Positions 23,474-32,947 of a stretch of DNA of 62,000 nucleotides are shown here, in pieces. This stretch comes from Lingula anatina. Lineage: Eukaryota; Brachiopoda; Lingulata; Lingulida; Lingulidae. Both the position numbers and the translations under genes were made by a program. The DNA lies in NCBI RefSeq assembly GCF_001039355.2, contig NW_019775657.1:1-62000 (forward strand), read 5' to 3'. How positions within the stretch are numbered: the first letter of the stretch is position 1; the number at the start of each line of letters is the position of its first letter. A model generated the notes under the pieces. The model searched no databases. It was not told the origin of the DNA and saw only the letters and a list, made by a program, of their open reading frames with translations.

Positions 23474-23525
23474 TAAATTCAACGTAAAATCAACGTTGAT
23501 CCAGCCACGTCAAAACACCGTCATT

Positions 23526-24010
23526 ATGTGAATTTTAGAATGTTTTAGGATGCTATTCGAATATCCTGGAATGCACAAAGAATTGTATTTCCGACGCCAT
23601 TCTTAGTCATTCCGCCTCTAGTGTGACGGGGATTTTATACTCCGCCAGAATGTTTCGAATGTGCCTCGGATGAGCTGAAATATTAATTTTGCCAGCAATC
23701 GAACTACACTAGTGCGCCGTTCAAAGTATATTCTAAATACTCTTACTGCCTTCTTACAGCATTATAAATATTTCTAGTTTTCCAACTATATTCGAACTGC
23801 TTTTGAGAGATACACAGTCGAAAATACACTCATCATTCCAGGCGAATTCAAGCGCATTCTGAGTATTCCAACGGTACTCTTACAATAATTAAGGTCAATT
23901 TGAATTTTTTCCCCCGAATGTGGTTCGAGTTTTAAAAATTCTTCGTTCAGGCTCATTTTTCTTCATTCCTGTTGATTCCGAATAAGTGTGACGGGGGTAT
24001 TACTGAGCCA
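23526..24010. repeat. ATTC/GAAT-rich block, possible unclassified repeat
   Basis: ATTC, GAAT and TTCGAA tetramers and hexamers recur every 10-25 bp (AGAATG, TATTCGAATATCC, GGAATGC, CATTCTTAGTCATTCC, GTATTCC and others). GTGTGACGGGG occurs near both ends in the same orientation (about 23621 and 23988). No coding content. It looks like one repetitive unit, but I cannot name its type. Confidence 0.35.
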
Positions 24011-25528
24011 CGGTGCGACCCGCGAGTCAGGTTGAGTTACGTTTAGAAGGTTGTACGTCAGCCCGCCACAGATACACTACAGTATATGTATAAGTACAGT
24101 ACGTACATGCAGCAGTACATTAAAATTATACTGCTGTAAATTTTTGAATTCATCGTCATGAAGGACAATGTTGTATACGTTGTTAAAATCGTGAAGTTGA
24201 CTAGATGTGAGATTGTGTCAGTGCTGATACCGGGGTAAATTGTGACTTTTGTACATACCATCTGATGCAATGTGCAAAGACGTGAGACTTATGAAAAGGA
24301 AGTACCGAAAACCACGTGAGAATGTGAAATTTGGAAAAACTGATAAGAGCAACAAGTTTGACTACTTTCTTATTCTGAGACAATACCCTCAAGGTGAAAG
24401 AAAAAGATAATTAAGAGTCTTCCTTCAAAACAGTCGTTGGCCATCCTTACAAGGTGTCACTATTTCAAAACGTCGTTCATAGCCATCTGAAAAAATTGGA
24501 AAACAGCTCATCTGTTGGCATATGTTCTCGAGATGTTACAGCATTTTTAGACTGGCTGGCCAGAAAGAAAACGGCGCAGTTTTATTTATTTATTTTTTTT
24601 CTCAATGCGGGCGAAAGTGACAGTAAAGTGACCGACTGTAAATATGACGTCATCTGTCAGTGACAGTACTCCATGTAGTGTATATGGAGGGCTATTAACA
24701 GTAATAAACGTACCTTAATTTCAGCAAAATATGTGAGGATAAATATACAGAATAGAATTTTTGATGTCGGGCAACCTGCCAAAATGGCACTGCGTTTGCC
24801 GTCGTGTTTGGCTTGGTAAGAATACACATTTACCTTAATTTTTACCTTTACATCAACTTAAATCGTGCAAAAAATGGCAAAGCATAGTCAACAAAACAGC
24901 ATATTTAGCTACAGCAAACGTGAAATTTAAAAATAGTGAAACGGGGCAATGAATGCAGTCACCATTATCAACAGGGTCCATAATTCAGAAACCTGGTTTT
25001 CACTTCAAAGTAGGGGGTGCGGAATTGGGTTGTGGGGTTGTGAAGAGCGCTGCTAGATAAATAGTTGCGGAACCAAGTCAACATAAAAATAATAAAGCTA
25101 ATATGAACTTTAAGACTGAAGATAAGCAAAATTTAGAATTTATTTGTTTTGAAATTGCTCAAAAAGTCAAATTATTCGCCATAAAGAAGGGTCCATCTTT
25201 GAGAAGATGCTGATGACTTGTGAAATTTAACATGTTAAAATTTGAAATTTAATTCTGTAAAATATATATTGGGGGAATTAAAGTTCTTATTTTCGGGCTG
25301 GCAATGAAAATCTTCTTACAATGAAGATGATTAAAATATTGTGCCCTTAGCTCTAATACTATTTCCAGTTGTGCCACCATCTTTATGATTACCCTCGCAC
25401 TTAAACTTAATTTAGAATCCGTAATTGCATGCGTTACCGCTTAAAACGAGTTGACGTTTGATTGTTATGAAATACAATAACCGAAACACATATATATGTA
25501 TGAGCATGAACATGTTTATGTCCTAAAC
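24011..25528. other. Gene-free spacer
   Basis: No recognised features. Frames near 24058-24663 are short and without domain character. Confidence 0.5.
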
Positions 25529-25534
25529 TTTATT
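25529..25534 (-). promoter_or_regulatory. Poly(A) signal of the Tyr/Gly-rich peptide gene
   Basis: AATAAA on the minus strand (GATGAAATAAAGTTTAGG context), about 270 bp after the stop codon of the spliced model. Confidence 0.5.
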
Positions 25535-25800
25535 TCATCAATACGTTTTCATTGAAATGCAAGATAAAAAGACAACTCGGGGCAGGTTTTATGTTTTATT
25601 TCCTAAGCGCTGACAAAAATTTGAAGAGAAATTGGTCAAGATTACGTTTTAAATTTGCATTTGTCCATTCATCGGAAATGTCGTCCAGGCTCGTAGTAGA
25701 ATATGTGAGAGCGATTAGAAAGCATGGGTCACGTGGTTGATGTCGTCATATCCGGCTGCGCACGCTGCAAGGTGTTAATGGCCCTTCCCAGCATCCCAGC

Positions 25801-27582
25801 CTACCCCTGCCTGAAAGTAAAAGAATACACTGTTTTTAGTGATCATAAGAGAGATAGGTACTTCTTTGTGTTTCACGCGGGATGTATTCGATAGTACCAT
25901 ACTTGATATACATGTAATTCTGTCTGCAGCGTTTGTTGTTCATATATCTGTGAGTGCAATCACGTATTCTAGGCAGAGTCCATATTTTCAAATTATTCTG
26001 ACGCAAAGACGTATATAAGTATGTCTAACACTACACTGGAGAGAAACATTCGAAATACAATAAAAATATGTGAAATGTTGCGAGAAGTTATTCATTCACT
26101 TTTTATTTTTTCATGTGAAAGGTAAAAACAAATCAACCTTATTATTGAGATGATAACACAGTTACAAAAAGAATATAAAATGATTTAAGAATACAACTTT
26201 TGCAAGTTAATGTCGTAAATATTTTTCATGCTACATATTTTTCTTCAATTTGACTCGCTATTTACCAGCAAAATCCACCTAAACACGCTCAAGGTTAAAA
26301 GATATCGCTAAATATAGAACAAAATTAAAATCTCAACATAAAACTCACCATCCGTAAGGCTTTGGTACGTATCCAGTGTATCCGTTCCTTCTGCTGTAGT
26401 CGTACCTCACCCCTGCATAGCTGTTGTAGCCGTAGCTGTGATATCCGCTGTTGGTGCCATAGTCGTCTGGTTTATAACCATATCCATATCTGTCTGGTTG
26501 ATAGCCGTAGTAAGTCCTTAATCAAAATATAAAAGCCGACTTTTCGTTTTTATTTAAGCATCGTCAAGGACTGGAATATGAAGCAGGAAAAACTCACTTT
26601 TCAAATTGCTTCTACTGCTTTTGATCTTGCTTAAAACTGAATCATAAAAACAGAGCTTATTGTTTTCAATATAAAAGTCAACAATACGGCTTAGGGCCAA
26701 CACCAGAACGACTCTTTTATGACGAAGTGGAATACAGATACCTGTAAACTCAAAAACTGCAACAAACTATTTAAAATACTGTCTTCACCAAGTCCCATAG
26801 TATTTGAAAAATAGAAACTGTGGATCAGAAAAAGAAAATTCCCAGAACATCAAAATGCATACTCGTCCAGTTTGTTACTAACTCTAGAAGCACTAGAAAA
26901 TAAGTTGTATTGGTCTGTTGCAGAATCCACAACAGGTATATGCCCAATAATAATATCTCTCTCTTTCTCTCTCTTTCCCTCATCCTTTGCCATAAACATT
27001 CCATATACCGGAGCAAAAGATTATAGATTTGGACTGGATTTACACTGCTTAAAAATCTGTATTCTGAGAATTTACGTAAGGTAGTGACGTCATCATTGAG
27101 ATGACTCTGATAAGAGTTTTTTTAATAGTAGACAGTAGAATGGTCTTAATCATTTGAATGCGACATGTATACATGAAAAAATATGATTCTTTGCATTACT
27201 TTCCTTTCTATTTAAATGTTCTTGGCGATTTGCATTAATGCAGTATGCAAGGTTTTTATACGTAATCTCTCTCATTCTCGCTCCCTCACCTTTCACCAGT
27301 ACTATCCCACCTCTTGAAGGCGACTACGGTCAGGAAAGCAGCGAGTAGACTCAGACTAGTTGAAGGCTACATGTAGTATAAATGGCCCCATTCAGAATGG
27401 GGGACTTACTAGTCCGAGGGCCAAATATGGCGACCCACTACAAAGCTTGCCGTCTAATCCGCAAATAGATCCACTGAATAGATATCCCGTGGGGAAGTAT
27501 TCAAGTCGGTCGGCCATATTTGATCCTCGGGTTAGTTAATCCACTATTCTTTATGGGGCCAATGACTTTAAACAGTATTTAA

Positions 27583-27624
<42 letters not shown>

Positions 27625-27697
27625 TTTGATCATGACTTTCCCAAATTATGGCGGCGGCCACGGTCAATAGAGCAGCGAGTAGAATCAACTTTATCAT
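25801..27697 (-). CDS. Small secreted Tyr/Gly-rich peptide
   Basis: Three exons on the minus strand: 27697-27624, 26516-26349 and 25810-25801, with phase 2 at both junctions and 83 residues. Exon 1 encodes a signal peptide (MIKLILLAALLTVAAA) followed by a short linker. Exon 2 encodes a Tyr-rich segment with GYGY, YGYQPDRY and SYGYNSY blocks, 16 tyrosines in about 56 residues, also rich in Gly, Asp and Arg. Exon 3 adds only Gln-Gly before the stop. If the consensus donor (TG|GTGAGT) after exon 2 is not used, the frame stops right there after Trp (81 residues). There are no cysteines. A TATA box lies about 95 bp upstream of the ATG. Such low-complexity Tyr/Gly peptides occur among structural matrix, adhesive and some antimicrobial peptides, and I cannot choose between them. 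Confidence 0.75.
27290..27354 (-). pseudogene. Decayed duplicate of the signal-peptide exon
   Basis: Minus-strand sequence SLLAAFLTVVAF ending in GAAAG|GTGAGG aligns with exon 1 of the Tyr/Gly-rich gene (LILLAALLTVAAA ending CAAAG|GTGAGAG), with the same splice phase. The start codon is missing and the hydrophobic core ends in charged residues. It lies inside intron 1 of the gene, about 270 bp past exon 1. Confidence 0.6.
27380..27563. mobile_element. Short foldback (MITE-like) element
   Basis: The two arms are inverted copies: ATGGCCCCATTCAGAATGGG, then GGACTTACTAGTCCGAGGGC on the left, against GCCATATTTGATCCTCGGG and TTCTTTATGGGGCCAAT on the right. About 183 bp, with no coding content, inside intron 1 of the Tyr/Gly-rich gene. 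Confidence 0.6.
27587..27620. repeat. (CT)n microsatellite beside a splice donor
   Basis: About 17 CT units, ending 3 bp from the exon 1 donor of the Tyr/Gly-rich gene. On the transcript it is a GA-rich run right after the donor. Confidence 0.9.
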
Positions 27698-27790
27698 CTT
27701 GACGGGGAAAGAGGTGTCGTCTGCGAACTTGAACTGATAGAGGCTGACTTCGATCTTCACTGACGTCTAAGTACCTTATGTTACGGTAGC

Positions 27791-27800
27791 TATTTTATAA
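27791..27800 (-). promoter_or_regulatory. TATA box of the Tyr/Gly-rich peptide gene
   Basis: The minus strand reads TTATAAAATAGCTACC, preceded by AATCATTACGTATTC. The same arrangement (TATAAAAAAGGCTACC after ATTACGTATTCG) occurs on the plus strand at 29740-29793, which supports it as a real core promoter. Confidence 0.7.
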
Positions 27801-28244
27801 CGTTCCAAAACACAAAATGAATACGTAATGATTACATTTTTTGGCACCGAATATTTGCCTTGAGGTAGGGATGGTTTATTCTAAACAGGATACACGTGAA
27901 ATGAATTATCACTTACTTTGTTTTCCATTGCCAAATTTCGTTGGACTGTCCAAAATAATCCCATTGATATGTTAATGTTTGTGCGTTTTAAGTTGAGTAA
28001 ATGTAAAATTAATAAAAAATATATAAGATATTATCTTATTAATGAGCCTTAGGACAGTACCGGAGGGTTACGATACTACACCTTTCCAGTTTGGTTTTAT
28101 AAGAAGTGTCTTTAGTATGTAGAAAAGACTAGTAGATAAGATATCACTGCTAAATAATGGATATAAAAGTTGCTGCCATAATACACTTATAAGCCACAAG
28201 GCATACTGGTTCGTGAGTCTGACTAACAAAAACAAATAGTGTTA
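27801..28244. other. Gene-free spacer
   Basis: AT-rich. Apart from promoter-proximal sequence of the Tyr/Gly-rich gene, nothing is recognised. Confidence 0.5.
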
Positions 28245-28495
28245 GAGACCATTCCCAGACCCTATAGAACTAACTTTGGATCGAACTATCTCCAAGGGAA
28301 TTCTCGCTTAATTGCAATTAACTTAAGCGGCTTGGATGTCTGTCATACCCACTGAAGCTGCTAGGGGGTAATTAACTATCGTTTAGCTGCTTTAGTAGGC
28401 GTCCCAGACATCAAAGCTGAAAGCAATTTAGCCAGAAACCCCGTGGAGATGGACCGATCCTGTAAGATCGATTTAGGGATGGGAACCCAGTCTTA
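28245..28495. mobile_element. Foldback element family F, copy 1
   Basis: About 250 bp with inverted arms: GACCATTCCCAG at the left against GGGATGGGAACCCAG at the right, and inner TTGGATGTCTGTCATACCC against GGCGTCCCAGACATCAA. A second copy with the same ends and the same ATGTCTGTCA/TGACAGACAT core is at 36672-36932. No coding content. Confidence 0.7.
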
Positions 28496-29360
28496 GTGCG
28501 TGCCCCTTCCGAATCTCTCTCTGTCTCTCTCTCTCTCACACACACATATGCACACACACTATCACTCGTTGACTTAAAATGCATGTCAAACTGTTTTCGA
28601 TTAATTTAGTTTTAATTGTGTGGTCTAAATAATGTTATGTGTAAGTTAAAACTAGTAGTGGCTTGTTGCGGGACTGGGAATGAGGAAATCATTCTTCAAT
28701 ATTTGATAATTCTACCTCTAATGATGCTCTTAGTTATTGATCAATTAATTATTAATCAATTGCGTGACTTAAGTGTTACGTCTGATCATTAGAACAAAAG
28801 CAACACATAAACATTTATATATTTGCTGTACTGTCCGAAGAAAATGACATCCGTACATGTTTAATGATATTATGAAGCTTCGTTATACTTAGGAGAATTT
28901 CTAATGAATCACAGTGACATTTAATGGAGACAAGATCATCGACCTTTCCCCATAATAAGACAACAGACGACATTAAACAGATATAAAATATATACTTACA
29001 GCGACCATAAACATTAAGATTCTATACATTAAAGATGACCACTGGCGGACGCTCAATGCACGTGTGGTCAGCGGGAGCGCTGGCGTTGATGGTGTAATAA
29101 TAAGTGTGGCCACGGGCCGTAGAAATAAACTGAAGGTTCATTCGCCCGAGTCCTAACTAATGCTCGAATAATGTTTATAGTTCACTGGTAATAAAGTAAA
29201 GTTCATCAGAGGCGCATGGTGTATACGATATATCACACCATCGTGAAGTCGGTCGTGCCTTTGATAGTTTATTGAATTGAAGTAAAAAAATGTTCACCTA
29301 CATTGTACCTTTTTGTGAGATGTTGGACGTTGAATTGCTATCATATAAGCAAGTAACCCC

Positions 29361-29509
29361 TCTCTTTCTCTCTCTCTCTCACACTCTCACTCTCTCTCTT
29401 TCCCTGTCCCAGACACACAAAAACACACTCTCTCTCTCTCTCTCACACACGCACACACACAATCACTCTCTCTCTCTCCATTTCTCTCTTTCTCCCTCTC
29501 TCTCTCTCG

Positions 29510-29540
<31 letters not shown>
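29361..29540. repeat. Compound (CT)n/(CA)n microsatellite
   Basis: Alternating CT-rich and CA-rich tracts. They generate open frames on both strands with Ser/Leu/His or Arg/Glu/Cys/Val runs, which are not genes. Confidence 0.9.
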
Positions 29541-29543
<3 letters not shown>

Positions 29544-29727
29544 GTCTCAATTTTCTTCTTTCTTTCCTTCTCGGATCCATCAGACCCACAATCCAGCATG
29601 CCTTCAAGCAGACAAGAACATAAAACTGCCGCCAACCATGTTATACAATACCATTAAAATTCTTCTCTGTATGTTCTAATTATTAACTTATCATCCGTAC
29701 CTAGTACTAAAAATATCTTAAAGCAAA

Positions 29728-29949
29728 ATAGTCGGCTCCAATCATTACGTTATCATTACGTATTCGTTTCAGAGCAGTATAAAAAAGGCTACCTTGGTTC
29801 CCTTTGAATAGACGTCGGTTTTGTCAAGATCCAAGTTAGTAGTAAGCAGACGACACCTCTTGTCCCGCCAAGATGAAGTTGATTGTACTTGCTGTTTTCA
29901 TGGCCGTGACAGTTCACGGCTAAGGGCCGTGGGGCAGGAATAGTAAAAG
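29728..29949 (+). pseudogene. Inverted copy of the Tyr/Gly-rich gene promoter and first exon
   Basis: The plus strand repeats, in inverted orientation to the gene at 27.7 kb, a promoter with ATTACGTATTCG, TATA box TATAAAAAA at 29778-29786, the 5' UTR motif GCAGACGACACCTCTTG and a signal-peptide exon from ATG 29873 (MKLIVLAVFMAVTVHG). A TAA codon at 29921-29923 stops the frame, which then continues open (GPWGRNSK) to a donor AAAAG|GTGTGT at 29949/29950 in the same phase 2 as the intact gene. No Tyr/Gly exon is visible downstream. It is either a dead partial copy or a gene producing a 16-residue peptide; decay is more likely. Confidence 0.65.
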
Positions 29950-32947
29950 GTGTGTTTGTGTGCCCGCGCGTGTGTGTGATTCAGATTCTTTCTCCGGGGC
30001 TGGTAAGGAGGTCTATTGGTTTCAGATTCTTTCTCTGGGGTGTACATGAATAAAGTAAATCTTTTTGACAATTTTTCTGAGGAACATACGATGCCTAGTG
30101 TCAGGCATAAATTAATGTAAAGACAGTAAAAATTAAATTTTGAATTTAAATTAAGACAGTCGTGGATTTTTGTTCTATACACATATATGTTGTAAAAAAA
30201 TGAATAAAGTTTTGAATTAATTAATATTTTTTTTATTTATCTATTTATTTATCTATTTTGGACAATTGGTATGTGAAATGCACATCCATATTGGATTTCG
30301 GTGTTGACGAACTCACGGTGTTGATTAGAATTACAAAAAGGCAGAATGCGTCGAGATATACACCTAAGCCAATTGACAGTTCATAAGCCTTTGATAATTG
30401 GTCAATCTCGTAAAAAATCCGCTTAACAGAAAATATTGAGTTGTTGTTGGGACACGTGGGTGTCAGCACAGTTTTCCCGGTGTAAGATAGACCCCGTTCC
30501 CATGATAACCATCGGTGTACGTAAATAGTACATCTGCTGAGACTCTTGCTGGGTGTAATTAGCTTAAAATGACACCGAATGATAAATGTGAATGTTGTTG
30601 AGAAACGATTTTTACTCAGTTAAAGATATGTACCTGAACACATTGTACATTTTTCATCATGATTATAAATCAACTGTAGCCTTTCTCCATATAAGACCCA
30701 AAATCCCAATGTGTTTATACTATTATCAGTGTTTAAATATTTGAAATTATGGTGAACTAAGTCACGAAAAATAATTATAATTTAATTTGTCAATGTTTGC
30801 AAATAATTTTATTTATATACATATTGCTTCTATTACTCTGAAGCTATTCCCACACTAAAATTTAAAATATGTATCATACTATAAACAAGGCAGCAAAGAT
30901 GAAAAATGTACAGACAAAAAATAGAAAATAAAGATGTACAAAATAGGTCATTTTGTTAATTTTGATGCAATAATAAATAATGCTTATATTGGTACACTCA
31001 ATCAACAATGACTTTTTTCCATGCAAAACAGGTAACATGACCTGCAAAGGTCTTCAATCCAATGTAAGCTCAAAGTCACACCTTGATAATATGTCGTTGA
31101 GCGAAAAATTAATTTTCCGCAAAAAAAACTGTATAACTGTAAAATTTACTAATGAGACAGATTATCCACCTAAAGCTTATTTCAGTCCTATATTTATTTC
31201 CTGCAAGTGTGAAAGAGAATATGTGAAATGATTCCCCTTGATAGATGCAGAGCTCATCTGAAATTTATTCTTTAAAAAACATAGACTGACACGAAGAGAA
31301 CAATAGAAAAATAAAAAAAGTGATCAACTTAACACTAATTAAACTACTGCATGGGTGCAAAAACCTAATAAGGCAACATTTATTACCAAAGGCAACATAC
31401 TTTTTATTATATTTATACTTTATGCATGCACAATGTACACATTTACACATTTTTAAGTGAATATGTTCCATTCATTAAGCAGTTCAAGAGCTCGGGGAAT
31501 GCATCACCGTTATAGAGAACATTTTTTGATAAGTACATCTTCATAAAATGTAAATATTTCCTTTTAACGAGATAGATGGATAGATAGATCATTTCTTTTA
31601 ACAATAGCGGGGAATACAAATGATTACACTGAAAAATTTAATACGCCATCAACTTAGCAAAACAAAACTTAAATTAGCTTTTCATGTTATAATAGTGTTT
31701 TCAATATGCCTAGTCAAAATGGAAATAATATAAAATTTTTAAAAAAATTAATTGTTCACTAGATATACTCCTTGGCACACATCGTGCGTGGGCTTGTGGT
31801 TCAAAAGATATTACATCGCGCTAAAATCTAAAATGTAACGCTGACTACACCTGGTGCATTCAGCTTGTCATGGTGCATACACACAAAAAGTTTCGCTGCT
31901 AAAATTCACTACAGTGCTGACTGCATGTCTCATTGTCTTTATTTTAACCGCCGTCTTTTACCTGGTCACATGAAAACTTTTCACATGCCAAATTTCCTTT
32001 TCAAAATGGCCAACAGCATCTCCTCTGAAATTAAAAATGTAAAGGAAACTATTATTTATCAAATGGTTATTTTTATTATTTGCACTCCAGCATTTCTTCT
32101 GCAATCAGATATTAGAAATCGTTAGTTACGTCTAACCATTGAGGTACACGTACTGGGATTTCACAAAACATGCACAGCATTACTAAGAAAAGTGAAAGAA
32201 AAAATGTTTTGACAATAATTCAAGAAGAGCGCTACGTACTCATCAAATGGCAGTACCATTTCTTTGAAATAATATCAGAAAATTTACTTGCTTGAAATCA
32301 TCCTAATTTTAGGTTGAAAATTATCTGAATATGACTTAGACAAATGAATTCACATTTCCATATATACAGTTCTAACAAAATTCAATCAAAAATCTAATTT
32401 GACAATTCAATAGCATACATGTTCTCATTATTTTTATTTACTTATCCTATAACAAGAAGGTGTGAAAGTTAGAAATAACGACAAATTCCAATAAATGTGA
32501 TTAGAAATGACAAAAACAGCAACACCCCCACTGACGAGACATAAAAAAATTAAACAGAAAATGTGAAATGTTTATTATACCTATTTATATTATCCAAATC
32601 GAGAAAGTTAAAGGATATTTAATGGTCACATTTTTTTTAATAAACATGTTACTGACATACGATGTAGAGTATAAACACATACATGTATATCCCAGTTCGC
32701 CCCCAACTCAATACACAGACTTCAACAAAACCAGACCAGTAGCCAGGAGAGGGGGTCGAAAGGAGCCGGAAGAACCACCCTTTCGGTTGGAAAGCCCACC
32801 CTGAATGATATTTTGATCATATCTGTATACCTCTTCTGAATATGGGTTAATTGAGGGGGTTAAACTGTTCAATTTTTTAGAAAAAAAAGACCCCAACTGC
32901 AGGACTATGGGCCTAAACACAGCACCTTTATCCCCCCACTCCACCCC
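29950..32947. other. Gene-free interval
   Basis: No gene recognised. 30890-30975 resembles 5107-5180 (shared CAATTTTGATGCAATA-type segment), a dispersed repeat fragment. A GGGGGTCG and GCCCACCCTG-containing fragment at about 32735-32805 looks like debris of a GC-ended element. A short terminal exon of the minus-strand kinase gene could lie here but was not found. Confidence 0.45.

Larger units (their letters stand above)
21835..23525. mobile_element. AACGTTGA element, copy 3, interrupted by a Tc1-type element
   Basis: The left part 21835-21906 matches the start of the copy at 39758 (CCCAGCAGGCATAGTGACG). The matching sequence resumes at 23476 (AAATTCAACGTAAAATCAACG) and is lost at about 23525. 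The 21907-23473 block is absent from the copy at 39758, where CTACCTAAATTCAACG is continuous. The right half of the element is missing, so this is a truncated copy. Confidence 0.75.

Noticed and set aside
29361-29540. CRISPR-like repetition
   Set aside because: Simple di-nucleotide tracts without spacers, in a eukaryotic setting.
29290-29679. 129-residue frame rich in Ser, Leu, His and Thr
   Set aside because: Translation of the CT/CA microsatellite; no codon character outside it.
32708-32944. 78-residue minus-strand frame after kinase gene 1
   Set aside because: Lies past the stop of the kinase gene; its plus-strand mirror is also open; no domain. It may be element debris.
32000-32947. Search for a short last exon of kinase gene 1 matching the EEMVRVLLRRQSTM tail of gene 2
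   Set aside because: No convincing match on the minus strand, so the model ends at the in-frame TGA (32948-32950).
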